Shown: piece by piece, positions 1 through 10,921 of the stretch
Position numbering within the stretch: the stretch's first letter is position 1
How the letters are laid out: each line of letters opens with the position of its first letter
Assembly: GCF_036227125.1 (NCBI RefSeq)
Contig: NZ_CP109435.1
Coordinates: 5,828,001 to 5,892,000 of the forward strand
Length of the DNA: 64,000 nucleotides
Direction: 5' to 3'
Origin: Streptomyces sp. NBC_01485
Lineage (GTDB): Bacteria; Actinomycetota; Actinomycetes; Streptomycetales; Streptomycetaceae
Made by a program: the position numbers and the translations under genes
The notes under the pieces: model-generated
Databases searched by the model: none
Told to the model about the DNA's origin: nothing
What the model saw: the letters and a program-made list of their open reading frames with translations, nothing else

Positions 1-28
1 GCACGGTGCCGCGGCCACTCCGGCCGCA

Positions 29-631
29 GTGCACCATGGACCGATGCGCGATGACGAGGCGGTCACTGCCGTGGGGACGATCGGGGCACTCGTCCATCGC
101 GCCGTGGACGGCGACGAGCAGGCCACCCACGACCTGCTGGCCCACGTCCACCCGCTGGCGCTGCGCTACTGCCGCACCCGGCTGTCCCGGCTGCCCGGCG
201 ACGCGCGCCACTTCGTGGAGGATCTCGCCCAGGAGGTCTGCGTAGCGGTCCTGCTGGCCCTGCCCCGCTACCGGGACACCGGCAGGCCCTTCGAGGCCTT
301 CGTCTTCGCCATCGCCGCCCACAAGGTCGCCGACCTGCAGCGCGCCGCCATGCGCCACCCCGGCTCGACGGCCGTGCCGTCGGACGAGATGCCGGAGCGG
401 CCCGACGACTCCCTCGGACCCGAGGAGCGCGCCCTCCTCAGCAGCGACGCCGAGTGGGCCAAGAAACTCCTGGCCAACCTCCCCGAGAACCAGCGGGAAC
501 TGCTCCTGCTGCGCATCGCGGTGGGCCTCACCGCCGAGGAGACCGGCCAGATGTTGGGAATGTCACCCGGCGCGGTCCGCGTGGCCCAGCACCGGGCGCT
601 GAGCAGGCTGCGGGCACTCGCCGAGCAGTAG
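29..631 (+). CDS. shbA: ECF-type RNA polymerase sigma factor (ShbA-like)
   Basis: Sigma-70 family protein of about 200 residues. Region 2 lies around residues 20-100, with an F-V-E-D-L-A-Q-E-V core followed by a conserved alanine/valine helix. Region 4 lies around residues 140-198 and carries an HTH with L-P-E-N-Q-R-E-L-L-L-L-R and a P-G-A-V-R-V-A-Q-H-R recognition helix. It lies directly upstream of guaB. From memory, that position and type match ShbA, the ECF sigma factor that drives transcription of the principal sigma gene hrdB in Streptomyces; the symbol rests on that recall. No anti-sigma gene adjoins it. GTG 29 and ATG 44 are both possible starts, with no clear Shine-Dalgarno for either. 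The frame stays open to the window edge, so the true start could lie further upstream. Confidence 0.8.
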   Translation: MHHGPMRDDEAVTAVGTIGALVHRAVDGDEQATHDLLAHVHPLALRYCRTRLSRLPGDARHFVEDLAQEVCVAVLLALPRYRDTGRPFEAFVFAIAAHKVADLQRAAMRHPGSTAVPSDEMPERPDDSLGPEERALLSSDAEWAKKLLANLPENQRELLLLRIAVGLTAEETGQMLGMSPGAVRVAQHRALSRLRALAEQ

Positions 632-795
632 GAGGCCGGACCAGTCCCGGCAACAGCGCCTTCGGTGAACAGGCCGCTCTCCGATTCCGTACGAACCTAC
701 GAAGCCCGCAGTCACACGCGACCGTGGAATTCGGGAGGTGCGCTTCCCGTTAGCATGGACATCCGCACCGATCAAGGCCATTTGGGGAAGGTGTC
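632..795 (+). promoter_or_regulatory. guaB upstream region
   Basis: This 164-base leader carries a TAGCAT hexamer near 751-756 that could serve as a -10 element, without a convincing -35 at standard spacing. A GGGGAAGG ribosome binding site at 784-791 decides the guaB ATG at 796. No riboswitch-like structure was recognised. Confidence 0.35.
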
Positions 796-2298
796 ATGAC
801 TGCCAACGTCGACGGAGTGCCCGGAAAATTCGCGACCCTCGGGCTCACCTACGACGACGTGCTGCTGCTGCCGGGCGCATCCGAGGTGCTCCCCAACGCG
901 GTCGACACCTCGTCCCGCATCTCTCGCAACGTCCGCGTCAACATCCCGCTGCTGTCGGCGGCGATGGACAAGGTCACCGAGTCCCGTATGGCGATCGCGA
1001 TGGCCCGTCAGGGCGGCGTCGGCGTGCTGCACCGCAACCTCTCCATCGAGGACCAGGTCAACCAGGTCGACCTCGTGAAGCGCTCCGAGTCCGGCATGGT
1101 CACCGACCCGATCACGGTGCACCCGGACGCGACGCTCACCGAGGCCGACGCCCTGTGCGCCAAGTTCCGCATCAGCGGCGTCCCGGTCACGGACCCGGCC
1201 GGCAAGCTGCTCGGCATCGTCACCAACCGTGACATGGCCTTCGAGTCCGACCGCAGCCGTCAGGTGCGCGAGGTCATGACGCCGATGCCGCTGGTCACCG
1301 GGCACGTCGGCATCTCCGGCACGGACGCCATGGAGCTGCTGCGCCGCCACAAGATCGAGAAGCTTCCCCTGGTCGACAAGGCGGGCGTCCTCAAGGGCCT
1401 CATCACCGTCAAGGACTTCGTCAAGGCCGAGCAGTACCCGCGGGCCGCCAAGGACGGCGAGGGCCGCCTCCTCGTCGGCGCGGCCGTGGGCGCCAGCCCC
1501 GAGGCGCTGGAGCGCGCCCAGGCCCTCGCCGAGGCCGGCGTGGACTTCCTGGTCGTCGACACCTCGCACGGCCACAACAGCAACGCCCTCAGCTGGATGT
1601 CGAAGATCAAGTCGAGCGTCCGCGTCGACGTGATCGGCGGCAACGTCGCCACCCGCGACGGCGCCCAGGCCCTGATCGACGCCGGTGTCGACGGCATCAA
1701 GGTCGGTGTCGGCCCCGGCTCGATCTGCACCACCCGCGTGGTCGCCGGCATCGGCGTCCCGCAGGTCACCGCCATCTACGAGGCGTCCCTCGCCGCCCGC
1801 GCGGCCGGCGTCCCGCTGATCGGCGACGGCGGCCTGCAGTACTCCGGCGACATCGGCAAGGCGCTCGCCGCCGGCGCCGACGCGGTGATGCTGGGCTCGC
1901 TGCTCGCGGGCTGCGAGGAGTCGCCGGGCGAGCTGCAGTTCATCAACGGCAAGCAGTTCAAGTCGTACCGCGGCATGGGCTCGCTGGGCGCCATGCAGTC
2001 CCGCGGCCAGGGCAAGTCGTACTCCAAGGACCGCTACTTCCAGGCCGAGGTCGCCGCCGACGACAAGCTCGTACCCGAGGGCATCGAGGGCCAGGTGCCC
2101 TACCGCGGCCCGCTCGGCAACGTGCTGCACCAGCTCGTCGGCGGTCTGCGCCAGACCATGGGCTACGTGGGCGCCGCCACCATCGAGGAGATGGAGTCCA
2201 AGGGCCGCTTCGTCCGGATCACCTCCGCGGGCCTCAAGGAGAGCCACCCGCACGACATCCAGATGACGGTCGAGGCGCCGAACTACAGCAGTAAGTGA
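796..2298 (+). CDS. guaB: inosine-5'-monophosphate dehydrogenase
   Basis: Catalyses NAD-dependent oxidation of IMP to XMP, the committed step to GMP. It has 500 residues, normal for the family. An N-terminal barrel segment (L-T-Y-D-D-V-L-L-L-P) leads into two CBS domains at about residues 95-215. The barrel then resumes with the active-site loop G-P-G-S-I-C-T-T-R, whose catalytic cysteine is C311. The flap R-G-M-G-S-L-G-A-M and the C-terminal G-L-R-Q-T-M-G-Y are intact. ATG 796 follows a good Shine-Dalgarno. A strong hairpin terminator lies between it and guaB3, so the two are probably separate transcripts, at least in part. Confidence 0.97.
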   Translation: MTANVDGVPGKFATLGLTYDDVLLLPGASEVLPNAVDTSSRISRNVRVNIPLLSAAMDKVTESRMAIAMARQGGVGVLHRNLSIEDQVNQVDLVKRSESGMVTDPITVHPDATLTEADALCAKFRISGVPVTDPAGKLLGIVTNRDMAFESDRSRQVREVMTPMPLVTGHVGISGTDAMELLRRHKIEKLPLVDKAGVLKGLITVKDFVKAEQYPRAAKDGEGRLLVGAAVGASPEALERAQALAEAGVDFLVVDTSHGHNSNALSWMSKIKSSVRVDVIGGNVATRDGAQALIDAGVDGIKVGVGPGSICTTRVVAGIGVPQVTAIYEASLAARAAGVPLIGDGGLQYSGDIGKALAAGADAVMLGSLLAGCEESPGELQFINGKQFKSYRGMGSLGAMQSRGQGKSYSKDRYFQAEVAADDKLVPEGIEGQVPYRGPLGNVLHQLVGGLRQTMGYVGAATIEEMESKGRFVRITSAGLKESHPHDIQMTVEAPNYSSK

Positions 2299-2335
2299 CG
2301 TCCACGCGCGCGTGAAGCGTTCGACACACGGTCGG

Positions 2336-2369
2336 CAAGGGGGCCCGGAGACACTCCGTGGCCCCCTTG
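2336..2369 (+). terminator. hairpin terminator after guaB
   Basis: The arms CAAGGGGGCC (2336-2345) and GGCCCCCTTG (2360-2369) pair perfectly. They enclose a second CGGAG/CTCCG stem with an ACA loop and one bulged T. There is no long T tract, which is common for Streptomyces terminators. Confidence 0.75.
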
Positions 2370-2425
2370 TCGTACCCGTCGGCGATACTGGAAGACGCTG
2401 AACGCATCAGGGAAAGGCCACACAC

Positions 2426-3550
2426 GTGACTGAGATCGAGATCGGGCGCGGCAAGCGCGGCCGCCGGGCGTACGCCTTCGACGACATCGCCGTCGTCCCC
2501 AGCCGCCGTACGCGGGACCCGAAGGAGGTCTCGATCGCCTGGCAGATCGACGCCTACCGGTTCGAGCTGCCCTTCCTGGCCGCCCCCATGGACTCGGTCG
2601 TCTCCCCGGCCACCGCGATCCGTATCGGCGAGCTCGGCGGCCTCGGCGTCCTCAACCTCGAGGGCCTGTGGACGCGGCACGAGGACCCGCAGCCGCTGCT
2701 CGACGAGATCGTCGAGCTGGACGCGGACACCGCGACCCGCCGCCTCCAGGAGATCTACGCGGCCCCCATCAAGGAGGAGCTGATCGGGCAGCGCATCAAG
2801 GAGGTGCGCGACTCGGGCGTGGTCACCGCCGCCGCGCTCTCCCCGCAGCGCACGGCCCAGTTCTCCAAGGCCGTCGTCGACGCGGGCGTGGACATCTTCG
2901 TCATCCGCGGTACGACGGTGTCGGCGGAGCACGTCTCGGGGTCGCACGAGCCGCTGAACCTGAAGCAGTTCATCTACGAGCTCGACGTCCCGGTGATCGT
3001 CGGCGGCTGCGCCACCTACACGGCGGCCCTGCACCTGATGCGCACGGGCGCCGCGGGCGTCCTGGTCGGCTTCGGCGGCGGCGCGGCGCACACCACGCGC
3101 AACGTGCTGGGCATCCAGGTCCCGATGGCGACGGCGGTCGCGGACGTGGCGGCGGCCCGCCGCGACTACATGGACGAGTCAGGCGGCCGGTACGTGCACG
3201 TGATCGCGGACGGCGGCGTCGGCTGGTCCGGCGACCTGGCCAAGGCGATCGCCTGCGGCGCCGACTCGGTGATGATGGGCTCCCCGCTCGCGCGCGCGAC
3301 CGACGCGCCGGGCCGTGGCCACCACTGGGGCATGGAGGCCGTCAACGAGGAGCTGCCGCGCGGCAAGAAGGTCGACCTCGGCACGGTCGGCACCATCGAG
3401 GAGGTCCTGACCGGCCCCTCGCACACCCCCGACGGCTCGATGAACCTCTTCGGCGCCCTGCGCCGCGCCATGGCCACCACCGGCTACAGCGAGCTGAAGG
3501 AGTTCCAGCGCGTCGAGGTCACGGTGGCGGACTCGGTGCACCGACGGTAG
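2426..3550 (+). CDS. guaB3: GuaB3 family IMP dehydrogenase-like protein
   Basis: A 374-residue IMPDH/GMP reductase-family barrel without CBS domains. The start R-R-A-Y-A-F-D-D-I and the stretch G-G-R-Y-V-H-V-I-A-D-G-G-V match actinobacterial GuaB3. The loop that carries the catalytic cysteine in GuaB reads G-F-G-G-G-A-A-H-T-T-R here, so no cysteine is present. From memory, mycobacterial GuaB3 also lacks it. Activity as IMPDH or GMP reductase is therefore uncertain and a regulatory role is possible. The GTG start at 2426 follows GGGAAAGG. It is adjacent to and co-directional with guaB, but separated by a terminator hairpin. Confidence 0.9.
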   Translation: MTEIEIGRGKRGRRAYAFDDIAVVPSRRTRDPKEVSIAWQIDAYRFELPFLAAPMDSVVSPATAIRIGELGGLGVLNLEGLWTRHEDPQPLLDEIVELDADTATRRLQEIYAAPIKEELIGQRIKEVRDSGVVTAAALSPQRTAQFSKAVVDAGVDIFVIRGTTVSAEHVSGSHEPLNLKQFIYELDVPVIVGGCATYTAALHLMRTGAAGVLVGFGGGAAHTTRNVLGIQVPMATAVADVAAARRDYMDESGGRYVHVIADGGVGWSGDLAKAIACGADSVMMGSPLARATDAPGRGHHWGMEAVNEELPRGKKVDLGTVGTIEEVLTGPSHTPDGSMNLFGALRRAMATTGYSELKEFQRVEVTVADSVHRR

Positions 3551-3567
3551 TCCCGCAGACGGTCGAG

Positions 3568-3607
3568 AGGGGCCGGTCATCTCACTCGGGTGAGGCGACC
3601 GGCCCCT
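3568..3607. terminator. bidirectional terminator between guaB3 and the sugar dehydrogenase gene
   Basis: AGGGGCCGGTC (3568-3578) pairs with GACCGGCCCCT (3597-3607), with an inner CTCAC/GTGAG stem. It lies between convergent genes and is followed by TTTCG on the plus strand. Confidence 0.8.
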
Positions 3608-3653
3608 TTCGCTTGCCCGGCGGGCGGGCCGGGGCGGTCGTGTGCGCCCCGGT

Positions 3654-4862
3654 TCACAACCGGTGCGCCGCTCCCGTAGGAGTGGCCCCGCGCGTGTCGA
3701 GCAGCAGTTGAGCCTTCACCGACAGGCCCTGGAGGTCGTACGTCCGGTGCTGCTGGAGGAGGATCGTCAGGTCGGCGTCGGCGGCGGCCTCGTAGAAGGA
3801 GTCGGCGCGGGGGACCGGGCGGTCGAGGACGCTCCAGGACGGGATGTGGGGGTCGTGGTAGCTGACGGCCGCGCCGAGTTCCATCAGGCGGATCGCGATC
3901 TCGCGCGCGGGGGTGCCCTGCTGGTCGGCGAGGTCGGGCTTGTAGGTGACGCCGAGCAGCAGCACGCGCGCGCCCCGCGCCGACTTGCCGTGCTCGTTCA
4001 GGAGCGCGGCGGCGCGCTGGACGACGTAGCGGGGCATGCGGCTGTTGACCTGCTGGGCGAGTTCGACCATGCGCAGGGGGCTGCCGGGGTGACCTGTGCG
4101 GTCCAGGGGGACGGAGTGGCCCCCGACGCCCGGGCCGGGCCGGAAGGCCTCGAAGCCGAACGGCTTGGTCTCCGCGCAGCGGACGACGTCCCACAGGTCG
4201 ACGCCCAAGTCGTGGCAGAGGACGGCCATTTCGTTGACGAGGGCGATGTTGACGTGCCGGAAGTTGGTCTCCAGGAGTTGCACGGTCTCGGCTTCCCGCA
4301 GGCCACGCGCGCGTACCACCTTGTCGGTGAGCCGGCTGTAGAACGCCGCCGCGGACTCGGTGCAGGCGGGGGTGAGTCCGCCGATGACCTTCGGGGTGTT
4401 GGCCGGGGTGAAGGCGCGGCTGCCCGGGTCGACCCGGCTGGGGGAGTAGGCGAGGTGGAAATCGCGTCCCGCGCGGAGGCCGGACGTCTCCTCCAGCAGT
4501 GGCCGCAGGAATTCCTCCGTCGTCCCGGGGTGCACGGGTGACTCCAGGATGACGGTGGTGTGCGGGCGCAGGTGTCCGGCGAGGGTGCGGGCGGCCGCCT
4601 CCACCTGGCTCAGGTCGAGTCCGCCGTCCGCGTCGCGCGGGGTCGGGGCGCAGATGACGGCGGTGCGCACGCGGCCCAGTTCGGCGGGGTTGGTGGCGGG
4701 CCGGAAGCCCCCCGAGAGCATCCGGCGCAGTTCGGCGGGGCTGAGGGAGCCGGCCTCGGGGCCGGTGCGGTAGCCGAGGGTGGGGATGCCGGCGGCCACC
4801 GCGGCCTGGGCCAGGGGCAGGCCGAGCGGGCCGAGTCCGATGACGGCGAGATCTGCGGGCAT
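3654..4862 (-). CDS. nucleotide-sugar dehydrogenase (UDP-glucose/UDP-ManNAc dehydrogenase family)
   Basis: NAD-dependent two-step oxidation of a UDP-sugar to the uronic acid, for cell-surface polymer synthesis. The 402-residue protein has the three expected domains. The N-terminal Rossmann fold begins L-A-V-I-G-L-G-P-L-G-L-P. The central domain contains the E-T-N-F-R-H-V-N-I-A helix, and the C-terminal domain has G-V-T-Y-K-P-D-L-A-D. The catalytic loop G-P-G-V-G-G-H-S-V-P-L has His where many family members have Cys (GGHCIP), so the active-site nucleophile seems substituted. Substrate is unknown; UDP-ManNAc dehydrogenase (WecC-like) is the closest impression. ATG 4862 is chosen because GGAAGG lies about 13 bases upstream. 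A TTG at 4883 would extend it by seven residues. No glycosyltransferases adjoin it. Confidence 0.8.
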   Translation of the reverse strand: MPADLAVIGLGPLGLPLAQAAVAAGIPTLGYRTGPEAGSLSPAELRRMLSGGFRPATNPAELGRVRTAVICAPTPRDADGGLDLSQVEAAARTLAGHLRPHTTVILESPVHPGTTEEFLRPLLEETSGLRAGRDFHLAYSPSRVDPGSRAFTPANTPKVIGGLTPACTESAAAFYSRLTDKVVRARGLREAETVQLLETNFRHVNIALVNEMAVLCHDLGVDLWDVVRCAETKPFGFEAFRPGPGVGGHSVPLDRTGHPGSPLRMVELAQQVNSRMPRYVVQRAAALLNEHGKSARGARVLLLGVTYKPDLADQQGTPAREIAIRLMELGAAVSYHDPHIPSWSVLDRPVPRADSFYEAAADADLTILLQQHRTYDLQGLSVKAQLLLDTRGATPTGAAHRL

Positions 4863-5210
4863 GGCGTATGCCGTCCTTCCCAATAACCGAGGTGGGACAG
4901 GTGCGCAAGCCCTGTGGACAGGATGGGCGAGCGCAATGTCAGACTAGGAGTAAATATGACCGTTATGCGGGATTTATCTGTCGTGTTGATCGGCCGGGTC
5001 GATCTGTCGGGTCGATCTGCCGTGTTGGTCTGAGGTGCTGACCGGCCCGTTTTCCGCGAGGCCCGCTCCGGTTCCGTGAGAGTTGTCCACAGGCTGGGGG
5101 TGAGTGGTGGCTGAAGTCGGGCAACACGGTCAGAATCTGGGCATGGGGGTTACGGACCGGGCCTCGCCCTGACGGGTGCGGCCCGGCGCGACCGACAGCG
5201 GGAGGCAGCG
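4863..5210. other. intergenic region, divergent promoters for the sugar dehydrogenase and glpD
   Basis: 348 bases without a gene. An AT-richer segment lies at 4940-4980. Two imperfect copies of a 16-mer (ATCTGYCGTGTTGRTC) occur at 4976-4991 and 5015-5030, with GATCTGTCGGGTC between them. These are candidate regulator-binding repeats. A GGAGG Shine-Dalgarno for glpD is at 5201-5205. Confidence 0.5.
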
Positions 5211-6917
5211 GTGAGGACAGCGACACTGGGGCCGGCGCAACGAGCCGAGTCACTGGCGGCCATGGCCGAGCGCGAACTGGACGTGCTGGTGGTGGGAGCG
5301 GGTGTGGTCGGTGCGGGCACCGCCCTGGACGCCGTGACGCGCGGCCTGTCCACGGGTCTGGTCGAGGCGCGCGACTGGGCGTCGGGCACGTCGAGCAGGT
5401 CCAGCAAGCTGATCCATGGCGGGCTGCGCTACCTGGAGATGCTCGACTTCACCCTCGTACGGGAGGCGCTGAAGGAACGCGGGCTGCTGCTGGAGCGGCT
5501 CGCTCCGCATCTCGTGAAGCCGGTGCCCTTCCTGTATCCGCTCCAGCACAAGGGCTGGGAGCGGCTGTACGCCGGTTCGGGCGTCGCGCTCTACGACGCG
5601 ATGTCCATGGCCCGCGGGCACGGCCGGGGCCTGCCGACACACCGCCACCTGACCCGCCGTCACGCGCTGCGCGTCGCCCCCGCCTTGAAGAAGGACGCGC
5701 TGGTCGGCGCGTTGCAGTACTACGACGCCCAGATGGACGACGCCCGCTTCGTCGCCACCCTCGTGCGCACGGCGGCGTCCTACGGGGCGCAGGCGGCCAA
5801 CCGCGCGCGGGTGACGGGTTTTCTGCGCGAGGGCGAGCGGGTCGTGGGCGCGCGCGTGCAGGACGTCGAGGCGGGCGGGGAGTACGAGATCCGCGCCCGG
5901 CAGATCGTCAACGCCACGGGCGTGTGGACCGACGACACGCAGGCCATGGTGGGGGAGCGCGGCCAGTTCCACGTCCGCGCCTCCAAGGGCATCCACCTCG
6001 TCGTCCCGAGGGACCGGATCAGCTCCTCGACCGGGCTGATCCTGCGCACCGAGAAGTCCGTGCTGTTCGTCATCCCCTGGGGCCGGCACTGGATCATCGG
6101 TACGACCGACACCGACTGGGACCTCGACAAGGCCCACCCGGCCGCGTCCAGCGCCGACATCGACTATCTCCTCGAGCATGTGAACTCGGTGCTCGCGGTG
6201 CCGCTGACCAGGGACGACGTCGAGGGCGTGTACGCGGGGCTACGGCCGCTGCTGGCCGGCGAGTCCGACGCCACCAGCAAGCTGTCGCGGGAGCACACCG
6301 TCGCGCATCCGGTGCCGGGGCTGGTGGTCGTGGCAGGCGGCAAGTACACGACGTACCGGGTGATGGCGAAGGACGCGACCGACGAGGCGGTGCGCGGGCT
6401 CGACCAGCGGGTCGCCGACTGCGTCACGGAGGACGTGCCGCTGCTGGGCGCGGAGGGCTACCGGGCGCTGTGGAACGCGCGGGCGCGGATCGCCGCGCGG
6501 ACGGGCCTGCACGTGGTGCGGGTGGAGCATCTGCTGAACCGTTTCGGGGCGATGGCGGAGGAGGTGCTGGACCTCATCGCGGCGGACCCGTCGCTCGGCG
6601 AGCCGCTCCAGCACGCCGACGACTATCTGCGCGCCGAGATCGTCTACGCCGCCTCCCACGAGGGAGCACGGCACCTGGACGACGTGCTGACGCGCCGCAC
6701 GCGCATCTCCATCGAGACCTTCGACCGCGGCACTCGCAGCGCCCGCGAGGCCGCCGAACTGATGGCACCGGTCCTCGGCTGGGACAACGACCACATCGAG
6801 CGCGAGGTCCGGCACTACGAGAAGCGGGTGGAGGCCGAGCGCGAGTCTCAACGCCAGCCCGACGACCTGACGGCGGACGCGGCCCGCCTGGGGGCACCGG
6901 ACATCGTGCCGCTCTGA
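5211..6917 (+). CDS. glpD: glycerol-3-phosphate dehydrogenase, FAD-dependent (GlpD/GlpA type)
   Basis: Oxidises sn-glycerol-3-phosphate to dihydroxyacetone phosphate at the membrane, feeding electrons to quinone. The protein has 568 residues. An FAD-binding dinucleotide fold (V-V-G-A-G-V-V-G-A-G at about residues 27-36) is followed by S-S-R-S-S-K-L-I-H-G-G-L-R-Y, a signature of this family. The motif W-I-I-G-T-T-D-T-D-W and a C-terminal helical DAO_C domain are also present. The GTG start is preceded by GGAGG at 5201. There is no glpF or glpK beside it, so glycerol uptake genes must be elsewhere. Its promoter region holds the 16-mer repeats described above. Confidence 0.93.
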   Translation: MRTATLGPAQRAESLAAMAERELDVLVVGAGVVGAGTALDAVTRGLSTGLVEARDWASGTSSRSSKLIHGGLRYLEMLDFTLVREALKERGLLLERLAPHLVKPVPFLYPLQHKGWERLYAGSGVALYDAMSMARGHGRGLPTHRHLTRRHALRVAPALKKDALVGALQYYDAQMDDARFVATLVRTAASYGAQAANRARVTGFLREGERVVGARVQDVEAGGEYEIRARQIVNATGVWTDDTQAMVGERGQFHVRASKGIHLVVPRDRISSSTGLILRTEKSVLFVIPWGRHWIIGTTDTDWDLDKAHPAASSADIDYLLEHVNSVLAVPLTRDDVEGVYAGLRPLLAGESDATSKLSREHTVAHPVPGLVVVAGGKYTTYRVMAKDATDEAVRGLDQRVADCVTEDVPLLGAEGYRALWNARARIAARTGLHVVRVEHLLNRFGAMAEEVLDLIAADPSLGEPLQHADDYLRAEIVYAASHEGARHLDDVLTRRTRISIETFDRGTRSAREAAELMAPVLGWDNDHIEREVRHYEKRVEAERESQRQPDDLTADAARLGAPDIVPL

Positions 6918-7150
6918 CCGGGCCTGACCTGACCCGGCCTGGTCTCGCGCGGCCGTCTGGTGCCGCAGGGCTGGTGTCGTCTGGCCTGTCTGGCCTCGGC
7001 TGGCCGGGCCTGGTCCGGCCTGACCCGACTCGGCCGTCCCGGCCGCCCCGATCGCCCGGGCCGCTCCGACCGACCCGCTCCGGCTTTCGCGGGACCGATT
7101 CACTCGAACGAGTGTCGCGAACCGGGATCTCTGTTCGGAACCGGCTCGTT
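6918..7150. other. intergenic GC-rich degenerate repeat region
   Basis: 233 bases between convergent genes. The first half repeats variations of GGCCTGGTCCGGCCTGACC. The second half carries a short CACTCG-AA-CGAGTG hairpin near 7100. No gene is supported. Confidence 0.4.
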
Positions 7151-8198
7151 CTACGGATTGCGAGGGCAGAACTCGGCGGCGAGCAAGGCCGGTTCGAGGC
7201 CGGGATCTGCGATCGCCGTCGTGTTCACCCGGAAGGTGAGGACACGCCGACCGTCGACGGTGGCCGCGGTGCGCACGTAGCTGCCGGAGATCCGGCCGTT
7301 GTGTCCCCACACCGTGACGCCGCACGGGAGCTTCAAGGGGAACAGGCCCATGCCGTACGAGCCGTGTGCGGTACGGGTGTCGAGCATCTCGCGCAGCCGG
7401 CGCGGGGGCAGCAGTTCGCCGCCGAGCAGCGCCGCGTAGAAGCGGTCCAGGTGAGCGAGCGTGGTCACCAGCTCGCCCGCGGCCCCGGCCACCCGCGGGT
7501 CGAGTTCGGTGACGTCGGTCCCGTATGTGCCGTAGGCGCGGCCGTGCGGGGAGGGCAGAGAGGTGCGGGAGCCGGGGAAGGAGGTGCCCGTCAGACGCAG
7601 GGGAGCGATGATCCGCCGCTCGGCCTCCGTGGCGCACGAGCGGCCGGTGACCTGCTCGACGACCAGGCCGAGCAGGACGTAGTTGGTGTTGGAGTAGGCG
7701 AAGCGGCCGCGGTCGGCCGGAGGGTGGGTGAGTGCGATACGGACGGCTTGAAGCGGAGGCAGCGGCACGACGCCCCCGGTGTCCCGGGTGAAGTCGTTAC
7801 AGTCCGCTGGTGTGGGTGAGCAGGGAACGAAGGGTCAGCGCGCGCCCGTCGTTGCCCGCCCCGCGCACCAGTCCCGGCAGCTGCGTCTCCACGGTGTCGG
7901 ACAGCGACAGCCGGTGTTCCGCGGCCAGTTGGAGCCCGACGGTCGCGAGGAAGGTCTTCGTGACGCTGCCGGCCCGGAAGTGGTCGGACGGGGAGATGCC
8001 TGGGCCCGCCTCGGCGTAGCGGGTGCCGCTCTTCTCACGGGCCAGCAGGGCGGCGGCGGGCGCCCTGCCCCGGGTGAGGAGCAGCGGGAGGAGGGAGTCC
8101 GTGGGCGATCCGGGGCCGGCCTGCGAACCGGTCGTGAGCAGGCCGAGGAGCAGCAGGGCCACGGGGACGGCCAGGAGGCTCCGAAGCAGCGGCGTCAC
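7151..8198 (-). pseudogene. frameshifted secreted serine beta-lactamase/DD-peptidase-like gene
   Basis: Two adjoining frames make one protein of the beta-lactamase class C / D-Ala-D-Ala carboxypeptidase family. The N-terminal part (8198 down to 7797) has a signal peptide with a long leucine-rich core and the S-V-T-K nucleophile motif. It ends H-T-S-G-L followed by an in-frame TAA (7797-7799). The C-terminal part continues in another frame to 7151 with Y-S-N-T-N-Y (the YxN motif) and H-N-G (the third box). Reading the second frame from the break gives N-D-F-T-R-D-T-G-G, so an ancestral H-T-S-G-L-Y-N-D-F is restored by adding two bases near 7798. That points to a 2-nt deletion. The GTG 8198 start has GAAGGAG upstream. 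A sequencing error is the alternative to a true pseudogene. Confidence 0.82.
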
Positions 8199-8453
8199 GG
8201 ATGCTCCTTCGCTTGCCCTTTCACGGTCGTGCGCGCCCATCATCCAGGGCTCGGTCAGGCCCACTTCGCCCGGTCCCCGTCTCTCGATCGGAGGTCGCCC
8301 GTGCTCGCTGGCCGGGAGCGTGCCGCACCTTCTGGCCGGAATGCTCCGCTCCTGGGTGCGGTCGGGAGGCGGTGAGGGGCACCCTGGGCGTCGGGCACTT
8401 GTCGGGTGAGGGACAATGAAGGCTCTGTCAGGGCGGGTTGCATGAGGGGACGC

Positions 8454-10745
<2,292 letters not shown>

Positions 10746-10921
10746 CGGCCGTCGGGTGCCGTGTTGGGGGCGTGAGATCTTGCATCCCCTCTTTGCGGGT
10801 TGCCTCCGGCACGTATCGTGAGTGCTTGCGGACCGTACGCATCCAGCAACACGGCCGGATACGGCTGTAACGGCACGCAACACGAACGGAATTGACCGAC
10901 CGGGCGGCCGGGGGAGGCAAC

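Noticed and set aside
772..2253. 493-codon minus-strand frame opposite guaB
   Set aside because: Antisense shadow typical of GC-rich third-position bias: Ala/Asp/Gly/Val/Leu-rich, no domain and no ribosome binding site. The same applies to the long frames opposite pcrA, guaA, purH and sucC.
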